Of a DNA stretch of 52,583 bases, positions 44,738-52,583 are shown piece by piece. How positions within the stretch are numbered: position 1 is the first letter of the stretch; every line of letters starts with the position of its first letter. A program made the position numbers and the translations under genes. Origin of the DNA: Bacteriovoracaceae bacterium (GTDB lineage Bacteria > Bdellovibrionota > Bacteriovoracia > Bacteriovoracales > Bacteriovoracaceae); the NCBI GenBank assembly GCA_021737405.1, contig JAIPEG010000017.1, positions 1 to 52,583 of the forward strand. Reading direction: 5' to 3'. The notes under the pieces are model-generated. The model was not told the origin of the DNA, did no database searches, and saw nothing but the letters and a program-made list of their open reading frames with translations.

Positions 44738-44968
44738 ATGGACATGATTATGACAAATGGAATTGGAAAACCCAAAAAGCCTGAAACCGATTTACCGCCA
44801 AATGAGATTCCGACTGAACCAGGGAAGGAAACCCCATGGCAGGAACCAAGTGAAGAGCCCACAAATCCTAACCAAGATGAGCCATGGAAGCGGCCGGAAG
44901 ATCCTGGGATTCCTTTAGAACCATCTAAGTCAACATTATTTTTATATCGTTTATGGATTAAAACATAA
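44738..44968 (+). CDS. Small Pro/Glu-rich protein
   Basis: The 76-aa product has a disordered Pro/Glu core with repeated P-x-E-x-P and PWQEP / PWKRP elements (DLPPNEIPTEPGKETP). Similar small PPxEIPP proteins are known in several bacteria, mostly without function. A start at ATG 44750 is equally possible; the longer frame upstream (from 44702) overlaps the previous gene and is doubtful. It may belong to a two-gene unit with the frameshifted gene. Confidence 0.5.
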   Translation: MDMIMTNGIGKPKKPETDLPPNEIPTEPGKETPWQEPSEEPTNPNQDEPWKRPEDPGIPLEPSKSTLFLYRLWIKT

Positions 44969-45114
44969 TTTAATCTTTTTATGTGAGCTTCAGTATAAAA
45001 GGGTTTTGGAGTGAAGATATATTTAGTATTTTTTTTAAAGAGGTTAGCTGAGTAGACCAGTCGGGCTTCTGTAAGAAAAATTACCTTCTTTGCTTAGATA
45101 ACCGATATGAGAAC

Positions 45115-45912
45115 ATGCTGAAACTGCTCTATGTTCTCACCATTTTCATGTATGCCAGTATTTCCCTTGCTGAAATGACTGTGGATCAGATCGTTCTTGA
45201 GCTAAATAATATGGCAGCGACGGCAACTGATGCCGTGACTAATTGTGACGGTAAAGATCGTCAGCACAATCTAAATATAGAACTCAGTGGCGACCCTTCT
45301 CTTTATCATAAGAAAATAAAACTTAGTCTAAATGGAGAGCGACAAAGTGAGACCTATAAAGGAGACAGCGTCTCTGTTTTGACCAAAGAAGAAGCGGATA
45401 AATTATTTCAAGAATTTTCTCAGATTTCTTATATGAAGTTTGATTATCTTCACGACGGCTGCTTTGCTCGTGCCCATGAGTTTGCTCTTATCGCCAAAGA
45501 AAATGGTATAGAAATGGGGAAGGTCTTCTTAACTGACTCTAATGATGATGCCTCGCTTTACCCAAAGGAGTGGCGCGATAATGATAAGGCACCTGTACCC
45601 AATGGTTTTTATGGCTGGCGCTATCATGTTACCCCTTATGTTTTAGTGCGAGAGGGAAATAAACTTGTACCCTATGTCTTTGATGTTGGTGTCTCAGAGG
45701 GGGCAAAACCAGTTGATCAATGGCGAAAGGATACTTCTTTTAGGACCAATCAAACGGAGCTAACCTATCGAGACCGTGGCATTATGTTTCCGGGCACGAA
45801 TTATAGTTACGGTGATAGTAGTAATATTGAAGGCCAACTTCAAGACCAGGAGAATATGAGATCCCTTGGCATCAATGAATTTCTCTATCAACGAGAACAA
45901 GGTTGGCTTTAA
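45115..45912 (+). CDS. Secreted protein-glutaminase-like deamidase
   Basis: The 265-aa protein has a signal peptide (LLYVLTIFMYASISLAE). A catalytic domain resembles protein-glutamine glutaminase: Cys116 in HDGCFARAHEFAL, His171 in GWRYHVTPYVLV and Asp190 in YVFDVGVSE. This order and spacing match the Cys-His-Asp triad of the Chryseobacterium protein glutaminase (Gln_amidase domain). Expected reaction: conversion of protein glutamine to glutamate in exported or target proteins. It stands alone with its own promoter region. Confidence 0.75.
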   Translation: MLKLLYVLTIFMYASISLAEMTVDQIVLELNNMAATATDAVTNCDGKDRQHNLNIELSGDPSLYHKKIKLSLNGERQSETYKGDSVSVLTKEEADKLFQEFSQISYMKFDYLHDGCFARAHEFALIAKENGIEMGKVFLTDSNDDASLYPKEWRDNDKAPVPNGFYGWRYHVTPYVLVREGNKLVPYVFDVGVSEGAKPVDQWRKDTSFRTNQTELTYRDRGIMFPGTNYSYGDSSNIEGQLQDQENMRSLGINEFLYQREQGWL

Positions 45913-46044
45913 TTCTGATTTTTTATTGATAATAATCCATAAAAAGCAAAGTCATAAAAATAGAAAAGTCATGTTAAGAACGTTATCTGTAATCCTGATA
46001 TAAAAGAAATTGTTTAGGCCGTTTCATAAAAAGGATTCCAGAAA

Positions 46045-46281
46045 ATGTATAAGTTTAATATCGCTACTATCCTCATCTTTACTTCCTTAACTCTTTTTTC
46101 TTGTTCTAAGTCTGATAAAACCATAATGGAGAAGGTAGAGACGAAAAGTGAAGAGATCTCAGATAGTGTCAATGAAGCCTACAAAGATGCAAAGGATGAA
46201 ATCTGTGAAATGATTGATGGGAAATTACAATGCACGAAGAAGAGAATAGAGAGTGACGTCAAAGACCTTGTTGATGAATAG
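46045..46281 (+). CDS. Small lipoprotein with helical, charged mature part
   Basis: The 78-aa product has a lipobox LFSC with Cys20 and an Asp/Glu/Lys-rich mature part that should form one long helix (VNEAYKDAKDEICEM), with two further Cys in it. It resembles small envelope-stress lipoproteins in style, but no family is assigned. It lies nine bases upstream of the next gene. Confidence 0.65.
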   Translation: MYKFNIATILIFTSLTLFSCSKSDKTIMEKVETKSEEISDSVNEAYKDAKDEICEMIDGKLQCTKKRIESDVKDLVDE

Positions 46282-46290
46282 GGGACTCAA

Positions 46291-46740
46291 GTGAATCTTG
46301 CACAGATACATTTGGCCTTAAATCATCTGCCATTAATGACTATTCCCGTGGCCTTAATATTCTATATATATTCGATCATAAAAAAAAATGAGGAATTTAA
46401 AAAGTTCTCGCTTTTGATGGTCTTGGTAACAGCATTTACGGTTATTCCTGTTTTTTTGACAGGAGAACCAGCAGAAGAAGTGGTGGAACATCTTCCTGGG
46501 GTCTCTGAAAAATTAATAGAGAGTCATGAGGAAACCGCTGAAGTTGCCTTTGTTTTAACTCTTGTTGCTGGGGCCTTTTCTTTATTGAATCTCTTGTTCA
46601 CTGAAAAATTGGCGTTTTTTAAAAAGCATGGTCCAAACTTTGTTATTGGGATTTGTATTTTGGCACTAGGCCTTTTGCTCTATACTGCAAATAAGGGTGG
46701 CAAAATAAGGCATACCGAGCTTAGAGGTCAATACAATTGA
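46291..46740 (+). CDS. Four-helix membrane protein with conserved-type His residues (DUF2231-like)
   Basis: The 149-aa product (GTG start) has four membrane helices. Histidines lie at IHLALNHLPL and VEHLPGVSE...ESHEET, which could bind heme or metal as in small membrane cytochrome-like proteins of the DUF2231 type. The match is by eye. It is probably co-transcribed with the small lipoprotein. Confidence 0.55.
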   Translation: MNLAQIHLALNHLPLMTIPVALIFYIYSIIKKNEEFKKFSLLMVLVTAFTVIPVFLTGEPAEEVVEHLPGVSEKLIESHEETAEVAFVLTLVAGAFSLLNLLFTEKLAFFKKHGPNFVIGICILALGLLLYTANKGGKIRHTELRGQYN

Positions 46741-46761
46741 CGAATTACTTTAAAACGCCAT

Positions 46762-47826
46762 CTAGAAATTGTAAGTGTAGCTTAATTGAGCACCAAGAAT
46801 TGTGCTTGTTGTTTTGAGCTTTACTCCTGCTGCTAAAGTAGGAGGGAGCTCTTCACTCTCAACTGTTGAGTAGGTAACGGACCCACTAAAAGAGCTGCCT
46901 TTGTCACCACCAAGAGAAAAATTAAAGGTATTTTCTAATCTATTCTCTTTATTTGAAGAGAGAACCATTGTGTAATACATGAGATTTTTAAAATCAAAAA
47001 ATCCATCCATATAATAATTGGAGCTAACCCCCAGCATTAGACCCCCTAAGCGAAACTCTAGAGCACTAAAAACCTTGGCTGGATTGTAGGTGGTCACATT
47101 AGTTCCGGCACCTGATCCACCACCTTGGTCTTCTCTAATTTCTTCAAGATCCATTACGTAGCCGAGCTCAAAGTGAAAATTCTTTCCACGCCCGCCAATT
47201 CCTAAACCAACTCTTGGCATATCAATATCCATATTAACAGCGCTTCCTGCAAATGAGCCAATTGATTCAAAAGTCGTGCTTTGGTAAAAAACTCCAATAT
47301 CGACACCTAAATTAAAGCGAGCACCAAAATTCAGGGAAGTGACTGTCGTGTCATAGTTTCCATTACCAGTCACACTGGTTTGGGTCCTGTCTTCTGTAAC
47401 TCTCATAACGCCTAGACCAAAGTGGTTAAATAGACCCATCGACGCATTTAGCATCATCATGTCAGCATTTGTTACTGGAGTTTCACTAGCCCCACTTGTT
47501 GTCACTGTGTCTTTTTTCTCCCCACTTGATATCTCCCCTGAGACTTCGGTGGTTATTCCTTTTCCACCTTTGCCGCCATAAAAGAAACTATAGTTGGTGA
47601 TGTCTATCTCTGACTTAGACTCAGTATATAGAGCACTATTAGTAACATCCTGTTCTTTATCAACAGAGTCTCTTCTTAGTGCCATCGACAGTGTTGCCGC
47701 AGGCCTTTGTGATATAACGGCTGGATTTTGAGACATCATCTCCTTAAACAAAGAGGCTGAAGCAATTTGCGCAAAACTAGAACTAGAGATAAGTAGAGCT
47801 ATAGTTGAAAAAATGACCTTCATCAT
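46762..47826 (-). CDS. Outer-membrane beta-barrel protein, unknown family
   Basis: The 354-aa product has a signal peptide (MKVIFSTIALLISSSSFAQ). Regular amphipathic strands with Gly/aromatic residues end in LSYTYNF, whose final Phe is the barrel-insertion signal. AAAGG eight bases upstream supports ATG 47826 over the ATG at 47853. No family was recognised; a general porin or adhesin-like barrel is possible. It converges on the 46291 gene. Confidence 0.7.
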   Translation of the reverse strand: MMKVIFSTIALLISSSSFAQIASASLFKEMMSQNPAVISQRPAATLSMALRRDSVDKEQDVTNSALYTESKSEIDITNYSFFYGGKGGKGITTEVSGEISSGEKKDTVTTSGASETPVTNADMMMLNASMGLFNHFGLGVMRVTEDRTQTSVTGNGNYDTTVTSLNFGARFNLGVDIGVFYQSTTFESIGSFAGSAVNMDIDMPRVGLGIGGRGKNFHFELGYVMDLEEIREDQGGGSGAGTNVTTYNPAKVFSALEFRLGGLMLGVSSNYYMDGFFDFKNLMYYTMVLSSNKENRLENTFNFSLGGDKGSSFSGSVTYSTVESEELPPTLAAGVKLKTTSTILGAQLSYTYNF

Positions 47827-47853
47827 AAGTAAGCCTTTTAGTTTTTTAACCAT

Positions 47854-48174
47854 TATATTTGTTCTTAGTTATTAAAAATACTAGGTATTCTTTTTTAATT
47901 CTCACCCTTTTTTGTCGGATTTGGGGCAATGAAGAAGATTCCGCCGGAGTACTAGATCAAAAATTAAAAGAAAATCTTTAATTTAAATGCCAGAAAAACG
48001 AATTTCAAACCTTAAAAAAAGATATCTCTCTTAAATTCATGTCGAAGATCAGCTCATGATCTATTAAAAGATGATATTTCAAATAATGAAGTAGAGTCTT
48101 TTAAAATAAAGATGGGATGGCAAAATGGAGAAAAAGGAAAAGAGAAAATCTGAGAAAGACTTAGGGAGAAAATC
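47854..48174 (+). other. Intergenic region with possible remnants of a decayed coding sequence
   Basis: The 320-base gap has no intact gene. Two stretches read like coding sequence: one ending at about 47982 (NEEDSAGVLDQKLKENL then stop) and one at about 48010-48150 (ISNNEVESFKIKMGWQNGEK then stop), each without a start codon. They may be parts of one gene broken by frameshifts, or chance. Confidence 0.25.
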
Positions 48175-48369
48175 ATGTTAACCGCCGCACTTATATTTTT
48201 CACATTATCAATAGTGACAGGACTCTTTGGCTTTACAAACTTTGCTGTTGCTTCTGCTGGAATTGCCAAAATTTTATTCTTTTTATTTATCATTCTGTTT
48301 CTTGTCTCATTTTTAATTCACTACACAAGAAAAATTGATAATTCCTCAAAATCCCTTCGAGGAAAATAA
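48175..48369 (+). CDS. DUF1328 family small membrane protein
   Basis: The 64-aa protein has two membrane helices and the family wording FGFTNFAVASAGIAKILFFLF. DUF1328 proteins (YtjA type) are often stress-induced and of unknown function. The CsbD-family gene follows 37 bases later on the same strand. That pairing fits a general-stress unit. Confidence 0.88.
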   Translation: MLTAALIFFTLSIVTGLFGFTNFAVASAGIAKILFFLFIILFLVSFLIHYTRKIDNSSKSLRGK

Positions 48370-48406
48370 TTCTTTAATTTAGTACAAGCTGTGAAAAGGA
48401 AGTTTT

Positions 48407-48619
48407 ATGGATAAAAATATTATTAAAGGCAACTGGAAGCAAGCAAAAGGTAAGATTAAACAGTTCTGGGGTGAGCTAACGGATAATGAAATCGATGAAG
48501 TCAAAGGCAATATCGATGATCTTGTTGGAATCCTACAAAAAAAATATGGATACACTCGGGACAAAGCAAAAAAAGAAGTTAGAGAAAAGTTATCAGACCT
48601 AAAAGATAAGATTCAATAA
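48407..48619 (+). CDS. CsbD-family stress-response protein
   Basis: The 70-aa protein has the family start KNIIKGNWKQAKGKIKQ and a second KYGYTRDKAKKEV segment, all hydrophilic and helical. CsbD proteins are induced by general stress; the molecular role is unknown. SD AAGGAAG precedes the ATG. It probably forms a unit with the DUF1328 gene. Confidence 0.93.
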   Translation: MDKNIIKGNWKQAKGKIKQFWGELTDNEIDEVKGNIDDLVGILQKKYGYTRDKAKKEVREKLSDLKDKIQ

Positions 48620-48721
48620 TTCATTCGTCTTAAGACGAGCCTTTTCCTTTAATTTTTCTTTAAAAAGCCCCTCACTCTCTCTACAATAGTTAAGTTTTAC
48701 ATTTTTGAGGAGTTTAAAACC

Positions 48722-49732
48722 ATGGGCTATTTTGAACGCTATCTGAGTATCTGGGTGGGTCTGTGTATACTTGGGGGCATCCTGTTAGGAAAGCTAATGG
48801 GAAGCTCAATTAGTGCCCTAAGTGAAATGAACATTGCAAACGTCAATATTCCTGTGGCCTCTCTCGTTTGGCTCATGATTTTTCCTATGATGGTTCAGAT
48901 TGATTTTAGTTCTATTAAGGACGTTGGTCGAAACCCAAAAGGCCTAGTGCTAACTCTCTTAATTAACTGGCTGGTTAAGCCTTTTACGATGGCCTTTTTT
49001 GCATGGATATTCTTTGATAAATTGTTTTCTGCCTTTCTAACTCCTGCATTAGCTAGCGAATACATTGCGGGGGCAATTTTGTTAGGAGCAGCTCCTTGTA
49101 CGGCGATGGTATTCGTTTGGTCCTATCTAACTAAAGGAGATCCTGAATATACTTTAGTTCAGGTTGCTATCAATGATTTAGTTTTACTAATTGCCTTCAT
49201 TCCAATTGTTAAGTTTCTTCTTGGTGTGACGCAAATTTCTATTCCTTATGACACCCTTATTTCCTCCGTCGTCATCTTTATTGTCATTCCATTACTTGCC
49301 GGGCTTATGTGCAATCGACTTTTAATAAAGAATTTCGGACTAGAATGGTTTAAGAGTGTTTTTTTGGTTAAGCTTAAACCTATTTCCATATTGGCGCTTC
49401 TCTCAACATTAGTTTTGCTATTTGCCTTTCAAGGGGAAAAGATAATTGAATCTCCTTTTAATATCTTGCTGATTGCTATTCCCTTAACGATTCAAACCTA
49501 TTTTATTTTCTTTGTTGCCTGGGGAATTGGGAGAAAACTTAAGCTCCCTCACAAAATTCTCTCTCCTGGGGCGATGATTGGCGCCAGTAATTTCTTTGAG
49601 CTCGCTGTTGCTGTGGCGATCACTTTATTTGGTCTTAATTCTGGTGCCGCTCTGGTGACCGTTGTTGGAGTTCTCATTGAAGTCCCTGTTATGTTGAGCT
49701 TAGTGAAATTGGCAAATAAGTGGCGATATTAG
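48722..49732 (+). CDS. acr3: Arsenite efflux transporter, ACR3 family
   Basis: The 336-aa protein has ten predicted helices with the ACR3 signature GAAPCTAMVFVWSYL, whose Cys is required for arsenite transport in the family, and the late GASNFFELAVAVAI. The N-terminus FERYLSIWVGLCILGGILLG is family-typical. It would export arsenite using the proton gradient. No arsR or arsC gene is adjacent, so it looks stand-alone. A GAGGAG precedes the ATG. Confidence 0.93.
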   Translation: MGYFERYLSIWVGLCILGGILLGKLMGSSISALSEMNIANVNIPVASLVWLMIFPMMVQIDFSSIKDVGRNPKGLVLTLLINWLVKPFTMAFFAWIFFDKLFSAFLTPALASEYIAGAILLGAAPCTAMVFVWSYLTKGDPEYTLVQVAINDLVLLIAFIPIVKFLLGVTQISIPYDTLISSVVIFIVIPLLAGLMCNRLLIKNFGLEWFKSVFLVKLKPISILALLSTLVLLFAFQGEKIIESPFNILLIAIPLTIQTYFIFFVAWGIGRKLKLPHKILSPGAMIGASNFFELAVAVAITLFGLNSGAALVTVVGVLIEVPVMLSLVKLANKWRY

Positions 49733-49824
49733 GGTAAACTTTGAATGATTTACTTATATCGTTTTCGATATTTGTCGCTAATAATAACCTTAATAGAAAC
49801 TACCAATGACTGGAGTCATATAAA

Positions 49825-52173
49825 ATGCCCACAAGGTCACTCGAAAGAAACACAACCCTCCTTCCCACAAACCTAAAGTCCCTTATCCGAATGGCATCGG
49901 ATATTTATGGGGAAAGCATAAAAGACGTCTATGGAAAGAAAGTTTTTAATCGAATCGAAGCCATTCGCTTGAAAATGAAAGCGACCAGAAGACTTGATCA
50001 CCTTGAAACTTATGAAGTTTTAAAAAAAGAGCATTTGGGCCTTAAAAAATTAACGGACGATGAACTCTTTATTACAGCCCATATTCTTTCTACTTACATG
50101 GAACTCATCAATAGGTGTGAAGCCGTCTATCGTAAACATCGTCTTGAAGAAAGGGAGGGGGATCGGATTGAGGATGATTCTCCTTATGCTATAATTTATG
50201 TGTTTACTGCCCATCCCACAGAAGCACGCTCTCCGAAATCTCTTGAGTTGTTTAAAGTTGTAGAGAAGATCCTCTTAAATATTTATATTGATCCTAAATC
50301 CAGAGAAAGAGAGCTAGAAAGACTTAAGCATCTTTATAAAATCTTACTTAAAACAAGTATGGCAAAATTCACGCAACCCCGTGTTCAAGATGAAGCCCAT
50401 CAGATTTATTCAACGGTCTTAGACCCCAAAATTCTTCTTGAGCAAGTAAAACTTCATCAAAGAGGTGTCATTGTCCACTTTAGAACATGGGTCGGAGGAG
50501 ATAAAGACGGCCATCCTTTCGTCGATGCTGTGGTAATGAAGAGTAGTTTGCAGGAAAGTCGTTTGAGACTTTTAACTTTTACAGAAAGTAATCTTCAGTC
50601 TTCCATGAATTTATTTAAAGACGCTAATATGGAAGGTAAAGCAAAGTCTTTAGTTGCAAAACATCTTGCCTTAATAAGTGACCTGAAGAGTTTAAGAAGT
50701 ATCAAGATTGATGATGGTAAAAAGATAAAGAATTTTAGGGAACGCCTTACAGGACTCTTGAAGTCCTATAAAGAAGTTTGGGGTGATCTGAATTTTTATC
50801 TAAAAAATGTTGAAAGTATCGCTTGGCTCTACCCAGCTCTCGTACTGCCTTTAGAGTTTCGAGAAGACTCGGAAGTTATTGTCAGCAAGGGAGCTGAAGC
50901 AAAGAACATTAAAGGAATGCTAAAGGCCTTAAAAGATATCTCACATGGCTTTGAACCGCGATGGTATGTGCGGGGATTTGTTCTTAGTATGGTTCAAAGC
51001 GAGCAAGATATTATCAATGGAATTAATCTGGTGAAAGAATATTTCAAGGATCAAGTGATACCGGTGGTGCCACTTTTTGAAACCAAGCAAGCACTAGTTG
51101 ATAGTGAAGATATTTTATCTCGTCTCTATCAAAAACTTCCAGAATTAACGTTACTCCATCAAAAAAGGTGGTTCGGTCGATTTGAAGTCATGCTAGGTTA
51201 TTCTGACTCAGCTAAAGAAAATGGCACATTGACCAGTCGATTCTTAATTTCTAAGACCCTCATTGATTTGGATATATTTTTTAAAAAGCACGAACTAACG
51301 CCAGTTTTCTTTCATGGAAATGGTGGAAGTGTTGAAAGAGGTGGAGGCTCGATAAAAGAGCAGATTAACTGGTGGCCTAAATCCGCGGTTAATATTTTTA
51401 AGTCCACAATTCAAGGTGAAATGGTTGGAAGAAACTTTGGCTCTCCTGAAGTTATGAGAAGTCAGGTGGCAAAAATCTATCATGAATTTCATCAACGGGA
51501 TAAACGACATATTGAACCTAGTTCTGACTCTTTTAAAAAATTGGTGGAGTACACAAATAAGGCTTATCAAGATTTTGTGACGGCCGATAGTTTCCCAGCA
51601 TTCGTCTCTCGTTCGACTCCTTATAATTACCTAGATCAATTGAAAATTGGCTCTAGACCTAGTAGCCGCTCAAAAGGCCATAAGCAATTTAAGATTAGGG
51701 CGATACCTTGGGTACTCTGTTGGACGCAAACAAGAGTTCTTTTTCCGACATGGTGGGGAATAGGAAGTGCGTGGGAAGGTCTAAAAGTTGAAGACAAGTA
51801 TGAGATCATGCAGTTTTATAGAGGCTCTTCTTTCTTCTCGAGCTTTATGAAAATTCTCGGCTTTACTCTTAAGAAAGTGGAGCTTGGGGTTTTTAGACTT
51901 TATCTTGAAGAAAACCTCCCAAAGGCCGAGGCGAAGGCCTACTATGAAGACTTCTATCAAGAGTATCAAAAAGCAAAATGCTTCTTTCATGAAATTACGC
52001 GCGAAGAGAGTTATCTTTGGTTTAGGCCTTGGCTTGGTGAGAGCATTGAGCTTCGGGCACCAATGATTCACCCCCTTAATCTTATTCAGCTTATTTCCCT
52101 TGAGAGGAAAAATTCAAAACTTCTTAGAGAGACTGTTACTGGAATTGCTTCGGGAATGATGACCACAGGTTAG
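49825..52173 (+). CDS. ppc: Phosphoenolpyruvate carboxylase (short form)
   Basis: The 782-aa protein has all catalytic motifs of PEPC: the first catalytic His130 in FTAHPTEARS, TWVGGDKDGHP, VMLGYSDSAKENG, FFHGNGGSVERGGG (glycine loop), IQGEMV and the C-terminal TGIASGMMTTG. It carboxylates PEP to oxaloacetate, refilling the TCA cycle. It is about 100 residues shorter than E. coli PEPC, as seen in some bacterial lineages. The effector-binding Arg and Lys were not checked. Confidence 0.95.
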   Translation: MPTRSLERNTTLLPTNLKSLIRMASDIYGESIKDVYGKKVFNRIEAIRLKMKATRRLDHLETYEVLKKEHLGLKKLTDDELFITAHILSTYMELINRCEAVYRKHRLEEREGDRIEDDSPYAIIYVFTAHPTEARSPKSLELFKVVEKILLNIYIDPKSRERELERLKHLYKILLKTSMAKFTQPRVQDEAHQIYSTVLDPKILLEQVKLHQRGVIVHFRTWVGGDKDGHPFVDAVVMKSSLQESRLRLLTFTESNLQSSMNLFKDANMEGKAKSLVAKHLALISDLKSLRSIKIDDGKKIKNFRERLTGLLKSYKEVWGDLNFYLKNVESIAWLYPALVLPLEFREDSEVIVSKGAEAKNIKGMLKALKDISHGFEPRWYVRGFVLSMVQSEQDIINGINLVKEYFKDQVIPVVPLFETKQALVDSEDILSRLYQKLPELTLLHQKRWFGRFEVMLGYSDSAKENGTLTSRFLISKTLIDLDIFFKKHELTPVFFHGNGGSVERGGGSIKEQINWWPKSAVNIFKSTIQGEMVGRNFGSPEVMRSQVAKIYHEFHQRDKRHIEPSSDSFKKLVEYTNKAYQDFVTADSFPAFVSRSTPYNYLDQLKIGSRPSSRSKGHKQFKIRAIPWVLCWTQTRVLFPTWWGIGSAWEGLKVEDKYEIMQFYRGSSFFSSFMKILGFTLKKVELGVFRLYLEENLPKAEAKAYYEDFYQEYQKAKCFFHEITREESYLWFRPWLGESIELRAPMIHPLNLIQLISLERKNSKLLRETVTGIASGMMTTG

Positions 52174-52249
52174 TGGCTAATTAAGTTAATAAGACCATAT
52201 GAATCAGAAAATTAGTGGTAATTATTAAAAATTCGGTTATAAGAGACAG

Positions 52250-52583
52250 ATGATCCTAAAGACATTCTTAAGTGTTATTTGCTTACTCGTTGCATTAGAC
52301 GCCAATGCCGTTGTCATTGAAGCTGTTCAGCTAATAGGTGCGACTAAGACAAAGAAGTCAGCCATTATTCGCTGGGCGAGCATTCCTATTGGAGAAGAAA
52401 TCTCACAAGAAGACTTTGATTTTGTTGTTGAGAAATTAAGAAGAATCTCACAGTTTAATTTAGAAAAAGTTGAATTTGAAAATAATATTTTAAGAATCAC
52501 CATTGAAGACAAGTGGAGTTTATTCCCAGTTCCTCTCATCACTCAAAATGGTCAGTATTTCTCTCGCGGTCTTCTTCTTTATG
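52250..52583 (+). CDS. Exported POTRA-domain protein, BamA/TamA-like, 5' part only
   Basis: From ATG 52250 the frame runs to the right edge. A signal peptide (FLSVICLLVALDANA) is followed by a POTRA-like beta-alpha-alpha-beta domain (VQLIGATKTKKSAIIRW, ISQEDFDFVVEKLRRISQF, LRITIEDKWSLFPVP). This pattern is typical of outer-membrane insertion or translocation proteins whose C-terminal barrel would lie outside the window. It is too short for the minimum size used for long reading frames. Confidence 0.7.
   Translation, partial: MILKTFLSVICLLVALDANAVVIEAVQLIGATKTKKSAIIRWASIPIGEEISQEDFDFVVEKLRRISQFNLEKVEFENNILRITIEDKWSLFPVPLITQNGQYFSRGLLLY

Noticed and set aside
48054..48293. 79-aa minus-strand frame opposite the DUF1328 gene
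   Set aside because: It is the antisense shadow of a recognised DUF1328 gene.
48625..48638. TCGTCTTAAGACGA palindrome followed by T-rich sequence after the CsbD gene as terminator
   Set aside because: The stem is only five pairs with a four-base loop and the T run is interrupted; too weak to call.
1..52583. CRISPR arrays, insertion sequences, integrases or phage genes
   Set aside because: No regularly spaced repeats, transposase motifs or phage structural genes were seen in any reading frame.

Overview
The window looks like a chromosomal segment of a Gram-negative, low-GC bacterium. The closest fit I can suggest is Bacteriovorax/Halobacteriovorax-like, i.e. predatory Bdellovibrionota. This is inference from several signs: low GC, many Sec-exported proteins and outer-membrane-barrel-like proteins, a lipoprotein, a BamA/POTRA-like protein at the right edge, RND/MMPL exporters, and secreted protein-modifying enzymes (a subtilase, an arginine deiminase-like and a glutaminase-like protein). 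I see no insertion sequence, integrase, CRISPR array or phage gene.

Left part (1-15 kb): an edge-truncated acidic repeat protein; a secreted S8 protease behind a structured leader; a phosphorelay hybrid kinase; rpmB with its promoter and terminator; a 2OG-Fe(II) oxygenase; two neighbouring membrane-anchored proteins with a similar two-cysteine layout; a pair of overlapping genes encoding a spore-photoproduct-lyase-like radical SAM protein and a nucleoside-phosphorylase-like fusion; an aldo/keto reductase; a GT2 glycosyltransferase; an HDAC-fold deacetylase; and a HAD 5'-nucleotidase.

Middle part (15-28 kb): a tightly coupled export operon (34-aa small ORF, LolA-like protein, outer-membrane barrel, MMPL transporter); a tRNA-Ala(GGC); a PAP2 phosphatase; a two-gene operon with a secreted, eukaryote-type peptidylarginine deiminase-like protein; a hemolysin III/PAQR membrane protein; a CHASE-like histidine kinase; and a large lipoprotein.

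The most unusual part is 28.3-44.0 kb, two convergent operons that meet with overlapping 3' ends. The plus-strand genes encode an MMPL exporter, a Rieske oxygenase, a GNAT-like protein, an SDR, a ferritin-fold diiron protein and a second Rieske oxygenase. The minus-strand genes, read from 44.0 down to 35.2 kb, encode a second diiron protein, a [2Fe-2S] ferredoxin, a Rieske oxygenase of another type, a fatty-acid-hydroxylase/sterol-desaturase family membrane diiron enzyme, a left-handed beta-helix acyltransferase-like protein, a GH3-family acyl-adenylating ligase, another Rieske oxygenase, a CAT-like acyltransferase, a BASS-family transporter and a small membrane protein. Seven non-heme iron oxygenase-type genes plus ligase, acyltransferases, ferredoxin and transporters, with no PKS, NRPS or terpene cyclase visible, look like a biosynthetic cluster for an oxidised lipid-like or amide product that I cannot match to a known pathway.

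Right part (44-52.6 kb): a frameshifted small exported-protein gene, a Pro/Glu-rich small protein, a secreted protein-glutaminase-like enzyme, a small lipoprotein, an outer-membrane barrel, two stress-type small proteins (DUF1328, CsbD), an ACR3 arsenite exporter, a short PEP carboxylase and the start of a POTRA protein.
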